64,000 bases of DNA from Phallusia mammillata. Its lineage: Eukaryota; Chordata; Ascidiacea; Phlebobranchia; Ascidiidae. Below, piece after piece: positions 10,776-22,365 of the stretch (position 1 is its first letter; each line of letters starts with the position of its first letter). The notes beneath the pieces are model-generated. The model made no database searches, had not been told where the DNA came from, and saw only the letters and a program-made list of their open reading frames with translations. The position numbers and the translations under genes were made by a program. The stretch is from contig QLIY01000276.1 in the NCBI GenBank assembly GCA_003260075.1, positions 109,325 through 173,324 of the forward strand, given 5' to 3'.

Positions 10776-12800
10776 TCTTGAGGGTGCATTTATGAATATA
10801 AAATTTTAGAAGCTAAATGCCTAAAATTGATACTTAATACTCAAAACTGCGGGGAATGTGGTAAATAAAAACTTTTTGCAGTCATATTACTTGGTGAGAC
10901 AAATCAACAATTATAGCCTCATATCCGCTTGGTGAAACTCGTAAGTCAGGTTACAAAAGTGCATCTATCAATGCGCCACATTTTGTGTGTGACATAAAGT
11001 TCAAATAAAAATTATTTGGTTTAAATCAATTCTGATAATGGTTGTTATTAGGCTTTAAGTGATTTGGATATGAGATTGTATCGTTGCACTTATGACTGCC
11101 ACAGAAAAGGTATACATGGAAGCTATGCGATCTAAATGAGGACATTATTTAAGTCAACACAATTTTCAGTCTTAGTTTACTGCAAAGTTTAACCGTAAAA
11201 TGTATCACAGGGAATCCCTTGGTTAACACAATACGGGCGTCGATCATTTTGCTGAAACAACATGAGCTTGAAACAACGCTACGTACTAAGATAGACGTAG
11301 ATTGGTTTTAGACCGTTGCATTTTTGTAAAAAACACAAAAACGTTAAAAAATATTGGTGTTTAAATTGGACTCAATGCAAAACTGTTGTGTGACTTTTTC
11401 CATGTCATTTTGTCACAGTCAAAGCGTGTTTAAACTTTTTAACTCAGAGTGTTTGCGAGGTAACAATGTGTTGAAATGTTGTCATCTGGATCCAGGCAAA
11501 CACATCATGGGAAAGCAACATCTTGTCGATTTGAACCCTGTACACTGTAGTGCGCGCGATCGTGATAAGTTTACATTAATGTTTGCTAATAAGACTCAAG
11601 GTTAACAGTCTGACCACAAATTAATCGGAAACCACCGTCCCTAACCTCACAAGCTCCTGGGCTTGTCAGGGCCGAGTCCTGGTATCTCCACACGGGGTAT
11701 CTCCACACGGGTCTGTTGCTGTTTTGCCAAACAACTATTGCAATATTTCCACATTGCATTCGCTAAAACAATGTGTTCACGTTGCAAATATTATTCATGG
11801 AGACAAACTGGCTCTAGCCCCCAGACAAGCTGCTGTTGTTTTTCTCATACATTGTAATAGTCGTCAGGGTATGTTTTTCCAACCAACTTGTTAGTTTATC
11901 ACACAAATCTCATAACCTTTAAATTATTAAACTATGTGTAGCGCTGTGTATCATTTTATATAAGCGTAATCTTTTTTCTATCTCTACATATTTTAAGTGA
12001 CAAATTAGTAAAAACTTACTGCAATTGTCGTGATAAATAGATTTGCAAATTACGAGGAAATCGTCATTATTGCTGACCTAAAACATTTTCAGACATTTAG
12101 TTTAGGTCTTACCTTCACCATCTTCCAACAGGCACACACTTGCTTAACTAAAATTTGGTCCGCAACATTGTAACATCACCCAGCATAATAACCTTCAATT
12201 ATTAGCCTAATAATCATAGTTGTTGAGGGAAGTAAAGGTGAACCGTCATGTAAAGTGTCTTATGCATATTTTTATTGTTCGAAGCGCCAGGATAGAACGA
12301 CATGTCGCTTTTTTACATCTTTTTGTCACTCAAATGTCAATAATTTGTCAGGTAAAATTTCTTCAATAAATTTCAAATGCTATTCTGTTTGGTAAAAGTA
12401 CTAAATTAATACCTTTTAATGTCGGTATGTTTAAGAAGTACTGCCACATAAACAGATCATGGGAAAATGACATATTGTCGGCTTAACCTCTGCACACAAT
12501 GATATTATTCGTTAGCATTGTTCATGGTGACACGTTAGTTGTCACTTCGACTCTAGCTGCTGTTGTTTTTCTCACATAGCGTATTACGTCGTCTGGGTAT
12601 ATTGTTCCAATAAACTTGGTATCACACAAAGTCTGGAAATGTCCACAATTTGTGGACTATGTTAACTTTGTAAACATTATTCATGGCGACACAATGTTTG
12701 TGACTTCTACTCAAGCTGCTGTGTTTCCCGCATAGTTTGTCACATGCACTTAGTTCGTAATTTTAAAACCTGCTGGTAAAGTTCTCACACAAGGTTTAGG
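10776..12800. other. Upstream region of PTX-A2 with repeated promoter-proximal blocks
   Basis: Several diverged copies of the PTX-A upstream block lie head to tail here (about 11400-11870, 12420-12620 and 12600-12750), each with a TCATCTGGATCCAGG or related core, a CATGGGAAA motif, and an AGCTGCTGTTGTTTTTC-like end. A perfect 15-bp tandem duplication sits at 11681-11710. No gene is seen. Confidence 0.6.
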
Positions 12801-12802
12801 GA

Positions 12803-12811
12803 ATATAAGAC
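12803..12811 (+). promoter_or_regulatory. TATA-like core promoter of PTX-A2
   Basis: ATATAAGAC-type element 170 bp before the PTX-A2 start codon, conserved with the other PTX-A upstream regions (see 2219). Confidence 0.6.
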
Positions 12812-12978
12812 AAGACGGGACTGCCTCCAAGCACATTTCAAGACCAGACCTTGGAAAGGCGTTTGAACTACAATTTTGTTAGGTTTGTAAACGTATTAGG
12901 TAAAACTGCTTAATTTGTTTCAGCAAACAAAAAATATTTACTAAGAAAGTCGTAACATAGTTTGAGTTGTCGTGCAAA

Positions 12979-13968
12979 ATGAATTTGTGCTTGATTAATC
13001 TTGTTGTATTGTTGGCATTTTTGGTGTCGCCAGCTCATTCCAAACCGAATAAGGAACTTTCAGATCTATCACAAAACCAAGAAGTTCGGTGTTCAACAGT
13101 TCAATGTAAGTTTTGACAAAGCTTGTTGGATTTAATTACAAATGTTGCGTTTCGCAACTGAATGAATCGTGTAATCACATGCACAAACTTGAATTTTTAG
13201 ATTGTCCTTTATCGCACTACATATTCAAACGTGCAAGGGAACCGGAAGATTACATCACTTACAGAAGATACTTTCCCACGCTCAAAGTCGCCACCATGTG
13301 TATGTTTATCAATCTTGAAGATTTTTCAAGAATCATTCCCGTGGTTAGCTATCAGCACGTCAACTACTCTCACAATGAGATTACGTTGGAAGTTCGTTCA
13401 TCATCAATACGTTTTTACGTTGGTGGACATTTCAACGAGTGGCCGTACGATATACTTGGGTTACTTACAGTAAGTTTACTATCAGTGATATTTTTTCCAC
13501 ATTACCTATGATCGTTTGTTTTATTTAGTATCACATTTGCGTCATGTTTGATGGTCCAAACAAATCAAGAGGTTTGTACGTAAACGGTGAATATCAAGGC
13601 AATCAAACTAAAGCAGACGTTGAACTTATACACGGAGGGGGCGACTTTATTATGGGCCAGGATATAGATTTCCGACGTCCTGGTGGCATTTATCCAGACA
13701 GAACTTTTAAGTAAGTCAATAACTGTCATTGATTCATTCGTAATCCAAATTGTATGTGATAGAATGCATTAATTTTCACCACAGGGGTACTAATGACAAT
13801 TTCGTCATCTTTCCTCGAATTCTCAGTCAAGCTGAAGTAATCCAAATGGGCTATCAGTGTCTCTGTCCAGTTGATCACATGGTCGCCACGACCTTGGACA
13901 AGGTCGATTTTAATGGAGAAACTGATTACGATATTTCCACTGGTTGTCCCACAATTGATTCGCTATAA
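12979..13968 (+). CDS. PTX-A2, intact secreted pentraxin-like protein
   Basis: Four exons: 12979-13105, 13201-13469, 13529-13710 and 13785-13968, giving 253 residues with no lesion. The signal peptide is encoded in exon 1 (LINLVVLLAFLVSPAHS). There is no linker exon; exon 1 joins directly to the pentraxin exon in the same phase. Cys76 (ATMCMF) and Cys136 (YHICVMFDG) have pentraxin disulphide spacing. The conserved Trp of HxCxW is Met138 here, unlike all paralogues except where damaged. DFIMGQDIDFR resembles the calcium loop. The tail reads YQCLCPVDHMVATTLDKVDF and ends CPTIDSL. A TATA-like box and repeated upstream blocks lie 5', and AATAAA at about 14098 could serve for polyadenylation. Probable role: secreted recognition protein. 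Confidence 0.9.
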
Positions 13969-16760
13969 ACGTGTAAGCACCAAAGCGTGCAATTTATAGT
14001 ACTTTACGTGATTCCTGTTTCATGGTTAATTATCTTAATTTGGTTTTGCTATTGGATGTTTAGCGTGATATAAAATAATCGATGCATCTCAAAACCAAAT
14101 AAAAAATATTGTGCTGCAAACTTCACATCAAAACAAATTTGTCAATCATTTGTAGTATATTAAATGCAAAAATGTAATCGAACGTATATTGCAACTAGTG
14201 TGATACAACTACAGTAAAACTCAAAGTATGGCAATAACAGCAATACGTTAGGATATAAACTAAAAAGAGACCAACAAAGAGAGTAAGACAATGACAAATA
14301 CAAACCACAAACCTCTTGTATAAAATTATTGGGTTATTGCTGCATAAGCTAGCTGTTCCGAACCGGGGGCCACGAGTGTAGGCTCACTAATGAAAAGCAA
14401 AATACAGGTTGTCAATTTTGGCACCTACAGGTGGTGAAAATATTTCCTGGTTATTCAGGACTTCATGACGAAGTACTGCTGGTGTGCACCACCATGTTTA
14501 AAAGCTCATATTTTTTTCGTTGGTAATGAAAAGCTTCCTTATCCACCACAATAAAGTTAAAAATGAACATTCTCGAACAAATTTTGTTACGTTTGCCTGT
14601 GAAGTGAGCCGCGGAAGGAAAGTTTTTAGTTTTTTAATGCGCCGCATGATTAAAAGTTTGAGAACCACTGCCTAAGGTAAGAGCAGTGCAGTACATTGCC
14701 AAATGTGAGCTCTGTCTTACAAAAATCTGTTTATCTGATCTCAATAAACACAGTTACCAGTTTTTTTCTTCAGATCGAAAGGGTGTGTTTTGTTGCAAAA
14801 AAGAGAAGCGCTTTTCAGACAAAGCTACATAAGTGATTTTTACCTGGTGCTAAACCAAATCATACATCTAGCAGCTTTCAAACATATGTTGAAATGCAAG
14901 TTGGTCTTGGATTAACAGACCCACCCAGAAGCTTGTGTGTTGTCATAAGAAATATGCGCAAACAAATCTTTGACATGGTTATTTTGTCTAATCCCCTTTC
15001 AAGACATTGTTATTTCTTGGGCACCCGAAATTTAAACGTTAATACACGATGCAAGTAACTAAGTGTTGGAAAAGATAACAAAGACCTTGTACCGAGTATT
15101 TATTCAATCAAAAGAAAAACCTAGAAATATGAGCGAATTTTGTTTGAATGTTTCACGTTACAACGCGCGTTAGAGGTTTCGCGTCATTCACGTTACTTTA
15201 AATGGACATTCTTGAAATGATAATCGTCCAGCGGTTTTCAAACAATATCATTGCCATGTTGTCACATACTTCTGTACTAAAACCACCTCCTTTTTTGTAA
15301 TTTTGTGAAAGTGATTTTGAATCGTAGTCTTAAAAAATCGTAGTTTACATTTAAAAAAACCCAGTTTTGCACGTGATGGGCTTTACTGTTTTAAGAATCC
15401 AACCAATGACTTGTGCGTGTATGAAACTACGTCTCGGCTTTATATATGAGCAAAACCAAACGGGCTCCAATTTCCGAAGTAAAAGTAATTGTGGTAAAGA
15501 TTCAAACTAGTTCCGCCAAACGAAAGTTGTTCCTTATCATAAAATGATGTAAAAACTCCATTGAACCAATATTTTGCTCGTATTGTTTTTATCACAATGC
15601 CATAAAATCGATTCAAGTCACGTCAAACACATGTTGGCCAGCTCCTAATGCTCGCAGTTATTTGTATAATAAGTTAAATTTGTATGTTTTCACTGCGCTT
15701 TCAGCAAGTTTTGCGGTTAAAAGTGCTACAAAGCATTAAAAGATTCGTTTCAGCCGAATTCGTTTCGGTCGCCACAAATTGTTTGTCAGAATAAATCCGG
15801 CAAACAGGATATTCGATACATCGGTATCGTTTAAACATAAATAAACTCAAATCTATAAAACTCATCATTTTGTTAGGTTGCAAGAAAACTTTGTTTTGAC
15901 TTACGTCATTGCAAAGTCTGTTCAATTTCTTACATCATCGACAGTCACTTGAACTAGTATGCTAATTTCTATAGGTATATGCGTTGTTAAGATCAATGGA
16001 AAATTACTCAGTCGGTCTTAAAACAACTGATCGGTCGTTCTAAATAACTGTGTGTGAAAAACAACAGAAGCTTAAGAAGCGTTTCCAGCCAGCATGTCGC
16101 CATGAACAATGTGTACAAAGTCATCACAGTGCATATGGTTCAAGTAGACAGAATGTTAATTTCCCATGATCTGTAACTTCAAAATGCAGTTGTTACTTTT
16201 CACATACTAATATCTCGTAACCACCCTGGGTGCAAAAGTCAAAAGTGTTTCAGACCTTTAAATCTAACTATAACACCAGTACATTGCCTTGTGCTTCACA
16301 TGAAATGTATTCAACTAACCAACCAGCAACCATGAGCAACGACACGGTATGGGTTATAATGCGGGTTGTTCTCCTCAATTTCAGAAAAGCAAAGACTGTA
16401 CATTCCCTTAAATATATTTCAGCAGGTTAATTTTTATTGCTATGGCGCGTTGAAATCTAGTTTCAAAAATCATTATTTTGTTTTAACAGAAGTTTCACCA
16501 AAAAACGTGTTTCAACTTTTGAACTCAGGGTCTTTACGAGGTAGCAATATGTGGGAAATCCGTCATCTGGATTCGATAAACATCGCATGGAAAAGCAACA
16601 TCTTATCGGCTTGCACACAATGATCGCTTTGTACACATTGTTAATGGCGACAAACTGACTCTAACCCAGATAAGCAGCTGTTTTTGACACGCAGTGTATT
16701 ACGTCGGCCGGGTACGTTGTTCCAAGACAGTCTGGGATAATTTCCCACAAACGTTATGCG
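13969..16760. other. Long intergenic region, hAT remnant and PTX-A upstream block
   Basis: No gene is supported. A hAT 3' terminus ending GTTTGAGAACCACTG stops at 14670. Its partner end and target duplication were not found, so it is not the mate of the 5' end at 8732. From about 16000 to 16740 the sequence is again a PTX-A upstream block (ATGGAAAATTAC and CTAACTGTGTG landmarks also at 55680 and 57320). Confidence 0.55.
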
Positions 16761-16770
16761 TATATAAGAC
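16761..16770 (+). promoter_or_regulatory. TATA-like core promoter of PTX-A3
   Basis: TATATAAGAC located 160 bp before the PTX-A3 start codon, with the downstream GTGAATCAGT motif shared with PTX-A1 and PTX-A5. Confidence 0.6.
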
Positions 16771-16925
16771 GAACAACGGATGCAGTGAATCAGTTCGGAA
16801 CACTAGACACATAAAGCACAAAAACATTATGTTTGTTTAATATGCAGTTTTTTTGCTAATTTTAGTTCATTGGCAGAACAATTTAAAACTAAGCGTTACA
16901 AAGTTTAACTACAACTTCTTGCAAA

Positions 16926-18046
16926 ATGGATTTATGGGGACTTAATGTAGTTTTGTTGCTGGTATTCTTAGTTCCTCCGGCTTTGACTGAGCAGGTTGGG
17001 GACAAATCAGACTTATCCAGAAAAGATGGAAGCCGCTCTTCTACAATCCAAAGTTGGTTTGTGGTTGGTATTTAGCAGTAGTTAAATATATCGACAATGA
17101 AATGATGGTTTTAACATTAAGTATAATCGACACAGAAACTTTTTTTAGTGTGTCCCTTGTCCCGCTACGTATTTACACGTTCTCAACAACCAGAAGATTA
17201 CATCCGGTTCAAGAGATATTTTCCCACACTCAAGACTGCCACCATGTGTGTGTTTGTCAATCTGACGGATTTGTCGCAGATTGTTCCCTTATTTAGTTAC
17301 CAGACAGAAGGAGTTAACACGTACAACGAAATTCTGCTGGAAGTTCGAAGTACAACACTACGTTTCACCATTGGTGGCTATCAGAACGATTTTGTTTATA
17401 CAATACAACCCGCAGTAATGGTAAGTTTTATCTAAATTTATTATATGCGCAAAAAAAATATTAATTATAAACCATAGACAAAAATATGCTTGCAAAATTA
17501 TAAAAATTGTGCAGTCTGGCCAAAATTGTTTATGTCTACTTCAAACGTGCTGTTAAATTTCAGTATCACATTTGTGCATGGTTTGATTCGGCGAACAAAG
17601 GGGGGGGGGGGGTTTGTACATCAACGGTGCAAGTATAGATGTCCAACCATATGATGGGCGCTATGTCTATGGTGGAGGCAGTTTTCTGATTGGCCAAGAT
17701 GAAGATTACAGATATGAGGGTGGCATTTATCCAGGCAGAACTTTTGTGTAAGTGAATTGTTTACACTTGTTTGAAGTATTCAAACAGATATGTTAGTATA
17801 TCGTTCGTTACTCATTTGCGTATCAAGAATGCTTTCTTTGTTTAATATTTTTTACGTTTCTATAGGGGAACTCATGAAAATTTTGTCATCTATCCTCGTG
17901 TTCTCAGTCAAGCCGAAGTGATGCAAATGGGTCTACAATGTCTATGTCCAGTTGATCACATGGTCGCAATGACCTTGGACAAGGTCGACTTTAATGGGGA
18001 AGCCACCTACGGAATGACCACTTATTGTCCCACCATTTCGGCATAA
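16926..18046 (+). pseudogene. PTX-A3, pentraxin-like gene with poly(G) frameshift
   Basis: Exons are 16926-17052 (donor GTTGGT, weaker than the GTAAGT of its paralogues), 17149-17420, 17564-17747 and 17866-18046. Signal peptide LLLVFLVPPALT, CPLSRYVFTRSQQPEDYIRF, ATMCVF, YHICAWFDS, FLIGQDEDYR and the tail ending CPTISA are all present. The only clear lesion is 13 G at 17600-17612 where PTX-A6 has GAGAAAAG. The exon is therefore 5 nt longer than the standard 179 and goes out of frame. If the true G count were 11 or 14 the gene would be open, so a sequencing or assembly error is a real possibility. A near-identical copy lies at 62451-63240. Confidence 0.8.
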
Positions 18047-18969
18047 ATAATGCGAAATAAAAACAAAAGCACCTAAGGAGTATATGGATTACCTTTTGTG
18101 TAATTCTTGTTTTATGATCAGTTAAACACAGCAAGAATAATAACCACATTAAACACCGTTTTCTATATCTTCACAACGAATTATCAGGATCGAGTGATAT
18201 AAACAAACAAACAAACACTTTTTCAAAACATGTGCTGTTTTTTGATGGAAAAGTTAAACGTCTGTTTATTTGTCTTGTTTCAGACTTACAAACATAAAGC
18301 AAAACAAGTCTAACGCAAATTACACTCAAAAACCAATGTTTAAACACGAAAATCTGAATTGAACATTGAAACCTTGTTGAAACCATAAACTTTTTATGAA
18401 TCCTCCAGTTATTACTTACCATATAGGTACACTAACAAGCAAAAAAGAGTAGATAATGTTACACGTTAAACTGTGACCATGTTCCATATTATTACGTCAT
18501 TATAACAACTAAGCTGTTGGATAAAACATGAACAGAACAAAAACACTGAAATTCATCATTCAATTAATCGACATCGCTCAGCTTTGCGCATCTTTCAAGT
18601 CTAGCCAACTTGGTGTTGGGAGATATTATTATTAATTACAGAATTACAGACTTCAGCCAACAACGACATTTGATCTAGAGTGGATTTGTTTATTAATGCA
18701 GATTTTGTACAATGCATTTGAAATAACAGACCCAATCGATGCAACAAAATTTGTCAGAAAAACAACAGTGGGTTGTAAGGGTAACACTAACAGCTAGTAT
18801 GCCGCCATCAACGATGTGTACAATATGACCATGGTGTACAAACTATCGACCGGATTTTTTCCAATGATCTCTTTCAGCGTATTGCAGGTAATACTTCGCA
18901 ACCATCCATTAACGTAATTTAAACTAGGATGCAAATTTTGATGGCTTTAGTAATTCAGTGTATGTTTGC
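18047..18969. other. Spacer downstream of PTX-A3, no gene
   Basis: AT-rich, with AATAAA just after the PTX-A3 stop codon. Part (from about 18850) recurs at 63240-63400, where it is joined directly to the truncated PTX-A6 last exon. Confidence 0.5.
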
Positions 18970-19326
18970 AATCAAACTACAGCACACAATAATTAGGGGG
19001 CGATTTAATTGGTGGGGCGATTTTATTATTGGACAGGACTTAGATTACCGATATGAGGGAGGATTTTTTTCCGAAACTGCATTCAAGTGAGTCAACTACT
19101 GTATCATTTTTACTTTGCAAAATAGAACATTTAATTTCGCCACAAAGGTACCAATGACATTTTCGTCATCTTTACTCCAGTTCTCAGTCAGGAAGAAGTG
19201 ATACAAATAATTTATCAGTGTCTCTGTCCAGTTGACCACATGGTCGCGATGACATTGGAGAAGGTCGATTTTATTGGGGAAACCACCTACAACGTTACCA
19301 CCTGTTGTCCCGTCATCTCGGCGTGA
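18970..19326 (+). pseudogene. PTX-A gene fragment (end of exon 3 plus last exon)
   Basis: The 3' half of a PTX-A second pentraxin exon (about 18970-19086, with DFIIGQDLDYRYEGGF) is followed by a donor and then a last exon (19146-19326) reading YQCLCPVDH-type sequence (IIYQCLCPVDHMVAMTLEKV) to a TGA. The acceptor AG has become AA. The usual RVLS is PVLS, and a stop lies in the exon-3 part. The 5' exons are absent. A virtually identical fragment lies at 63370-63740, so the fragment was made before the block was duplicated. Confidence 0.8.
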
Positions 19327-19511
19327 ATGATGCACAATAAACATAGGAGTGTCAAAAGAGTGCAAATGACGATGTATTGTGTGGTTATTATTGTGATTAG
19401 GTGATGAACAGCACCTGACAAAATACATTTTTTTATCAACATCAACTGATCGTGTATACTAAACCTTCTTGTTTCTCAGAATTGCAATTTGGTTTTGCTT
19501 TCAGTCTAGTT

Positions 19512-20520
19512 CAGGGGTCACCAAACTACGGCCAGCGGCCCGGATCCGGCCCTCGAGGTCATTTCATCCGGCCCGCGACCACATTTTTGGTTTGTCACAT
19601 CGTATTGATAACTTTGTAGGATTCAAAAGTTAATCTACTCCTTCAGAAAGTTTTCCTGTCGCGATGTGTAGAAATGATATTACCAGTCACATAGGATTAT
19701 AACTCCCATGATTGATTCGAATGATTCAAAGCCAGTTTGTTACGTCACAGACATGACTGCAAGTGTTAAGTGTGCGCAAACAATTCCCTTCTTTTGTTAC
19801 TTGTGACGTTACATAAGCATTGCTCTTAAGACGATACTTACTATACAAGCTAACAGTCCTATCACCAGATTTTTAATGGAATTATAGAAAGACCGTATCT
19901 CGGCCCCCACATAAAAATCGCACCGTGGGCAAGGTTTGGAAAGACGGCGCTAAGANGAACTTTTGAATGCGGCCCGTGCATTGAAAAGTTTGCCCACCCC
20001 TGCTATAAACCATGGTTGGATGCGTTAAACTTTTTGCGAAATCTGTTACTTTTATTAAATCTAATCAGTGAACATAAAAACATTGAGTCAAGATTGTGCA
20101 AACAAATCAAACTAGAGTCTTAACTACAAAAGATTTGTCCTGAAAAGCATTTTATAGATACCGTTTTTACAATCGGACATTATTTTTAAGTGCTACTACA
20201 TATTAATGTGTTTGATTCCGTACATCGTACATCAATTGATACCACTACATGCAACTAGAATACATTCATCACATTTGAAAACTAGTGATATGTTGATTCA
20301 TCATGGACAGTAATATATTTATAAATGCGAAAGCATGACTAAACGAGCATCCCCCCCCCCCCCCACATAAAAATCGCACCGTGGGCAAGGTTTGGAAAGA
20401 CGGCGCTAAGAGCATGTGAACTATGCGGCCCGCGCAAATCGCTATTAAAACCTATGCGGCCCACGCAAATCGCTATTAAAACCTATCCGGCCCGCAGTGA
20501 AAAAAGTTTGGTGACCCCTG
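19512..20520 (+). mobile_element. Composite hAT-type element with perfect 8-bp target duplication
   Basis: The left terminus CAGGGGTCACCAAACT and right terminus AGTTTGGTGACCCCTG are flanked by GTCTAGTT at 19504-19511 and 20521-20528, an 8-bp duplication typical of hAT. No transposase is seen. Internally, a second type of terminus (TTTGCCCACCCCTG) ends at 20002, followed by CTATAAAC and host spacer. Then 14 C (20351-20364) precede a repeat of element sequence already seen from 19909. A 31-bp unit is repeated in tandem at 20422-20483. The region is thus a recombinant of two related elements plus a local duplication. One undetermined base lies at 19956. Confidence 0.8.
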
Positions 20521-20911
20521 GTCTAGTTTGTAGCAGAATTGTTCATAGAAACTTATTTATTGCCATAAACCATGGTTGGATGCGTTAAGCTTTTTGCGAA
20601 ATCTGTTACTTTATTAAATCTAACCAGTGAACATAAAAACATTGAGTCAAGATTGTGCAAACAAATCAAACTAGAGTCTTAACTACATAAGATTTGTCCT
20701 GTAAAGCATTTTATAGATACCATTTTTACAATCGGACATCATTTTTAAGTGCTACTACATATTAATGTGTTTGATTCCGTACATCGTTTCACAAAAAATC
20801 AGTTGATACCACTACATGTATACAACAACTAGATTGCATTCATCACAATCGAAAACTAGGGATATGTTGATTCATCATGGATAGTAATATATTAAAAATG
20901 CGAAAGCATGA
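20521..20911. repeat. Conserved spacer between PTX-A and PTX-C 3' ends
   Basis: This spacer is present at 20003-20350 (duplicate), 42900-43400, 60480-60745 and 63920-63969. It marks the tail-to-tail A(+)/C(-) junction of each block. No gene is seen. Confidence 0.65.
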
Positions 20912-22365
20912 CTAAACGAGTACCAGAGGGCACTCGGTCGGAACAGAGTAGAGGCTCTCCCCCCACATCTCGATGCGGTCGGTTGTCATGACAACAACGT
21001 GGTCAACCGGACATTCACACAACGCTCCGATTCTCAGCACTTCGACTTGGGAGAGAACACGAGGCCAGATCATAAAGTTGTCGATTGTTCCACTGAACAT
21101 ATAAAACCAACACTTAACATTGCAGAGGTAAACGTAAATGATTTCTCATGTTATGAAACTTATGTCGATTACCCCCCCCCCGCACTTCGACTTGGGAGAG
21201 AACACGAGGCCAGATCATAAAGTTGTCGAGTGTCCCACTGAACATATAAAACCAATACTTAACATTGCAGAGGTAAACGTAAATGATTTCTCATGTCATG
21301 AAACTTTTGTCGATTTTTTCACTGATGAGACAAACAATAATTAGAGTTTGATTTAAAAAAGATTTCAAAGTTTCTAATGTATGTGTTTTCTTGCCTAAAA
21401 CTTTGGCTGGGTTCTAAGCCTCCAGCATTAACAGCATCCTGCTCCTGTCCAAGTATGAAACTTCCTCCTCCCGGGATTATATATCCTTAGCCTTGTGCAG
21501 GCATTTCTTCCCCATTGATGTAAGCTCCAATCGTCGCTCGTTTGGAATCAAGCCAGACACAAACATGATTCTAAAAAATAGTTGGTAATCACTTAGCTTG
21601 TTATGGTGCATTTTGCATCCATATAGCCTCCATTTTAACAAAAACAAAAGATAAATTTTGATGACAAAAACGACATTTCGACAATCCTTATGTCAGTCTT
21701 AAATAGTTAATTAACTTGTTGTTAACATACCAAGTTTCTTGGATCAGGGAAATTGAACTCCACACATGTATCGACCATGCAAACTCGCAGTTCTGTTGGA
21801 AAGTCAAAGGAAATGAAGAATTGGTTGGCTTGAGTGTTTGTTGCATAACTTATGAAATAATCATATTCAGGTGTTTGAGTTGTTTTGATCCAAGCACACA
21901 TGGTGGCGCTCGTAAGCCTGGGAAAGTGCATGCGGTACCAGACGAAATCTTCGTTTTGCTGCTGTCGTGGAAACTCAAAATGTGTTAAGGTACAATCTGT
22001 AGAAATTTACAAATCTGTAAATAATGTCAGCATTTGTAGATTCCTGACAGATAATAAGCAGTTTTGTTGATCATTTTTTTGGCATAATGTGATTTTACTT
22101 TTGTCCGTTGTTTATATAACTTACTTGTTGTTGGTACGATTGGTTTAGAATATGCCAAAGAAACCTGTTTGTTCATTTTGGCTACTTTATGTTGAAGTTT
22201 TAAAATGTCACCTGCAAATACATTTATTACCATATATTAATGTTTAACTTATTTCAGACTGAATCATTTACGGTTGAGTCTCTTACTTGTGCAATTTTCT
22301 CCGACATCCGCAGAAATGGTTGAAACAAAAGCAAGCAAAACAGACAGAACATGTATTAGATGCAT
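20912..22365 (-). pseudogene. PTX-C copy (unit 1), stop in fourth exon
   Basis: Minus strand. Exons in order are 22287-22365, 22125-22211, 21731-21996, 21395-21570 and 20912-21092. The signal peptide (VLSVLLAFVSTISA), linker (ILKLQHKVAKMNKQVSLA), THFEFPRQQQNEDFVWYR, ATMCAWI, NHVCVWLDS and the tail CECPVDHVVVMTTDRIEMWG are all present. A 3-nt deletion in exon 4 turns GGC-TAT-AAA-GGA into GGC-TAA-GGA (stop at complement of 21487-21489). The exon 4 donor is GC (AG followed by GCAAGA), a rare but legitimate donor. The start of exon 5 is duplicated with 10 C (see 21037-21318). It lies tail-to-tail with PTX-A3 and within the 4.5-kb duplicated unit. Confidence 0.85.
21037..21318. repeat. Local tandem duplication of a last-exon start with poly(C) at the join
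   Basis: About 135 bp covering the start of the PTX-C last exon and its intron (21037-21171) is repeated at 21182-21318, offset 145 bp. Between the copies stand 10 C (21172-21181). The copies differ at only a few positions, so the event is recent or is an assembly artefact. Confidence 0.85.

Noticed and set aside
11681..11710. Short direct repeats as a CRISPR-like array
   Set aside because: Simple 15-bp tandem duplication without spacers in an animal genome.
8732..14670. hAT ends at 8732 and 14670 as one 6-kb element
   Set aside because: The flanking 8-mers do not match, and the interval contains a pentraxin gene.
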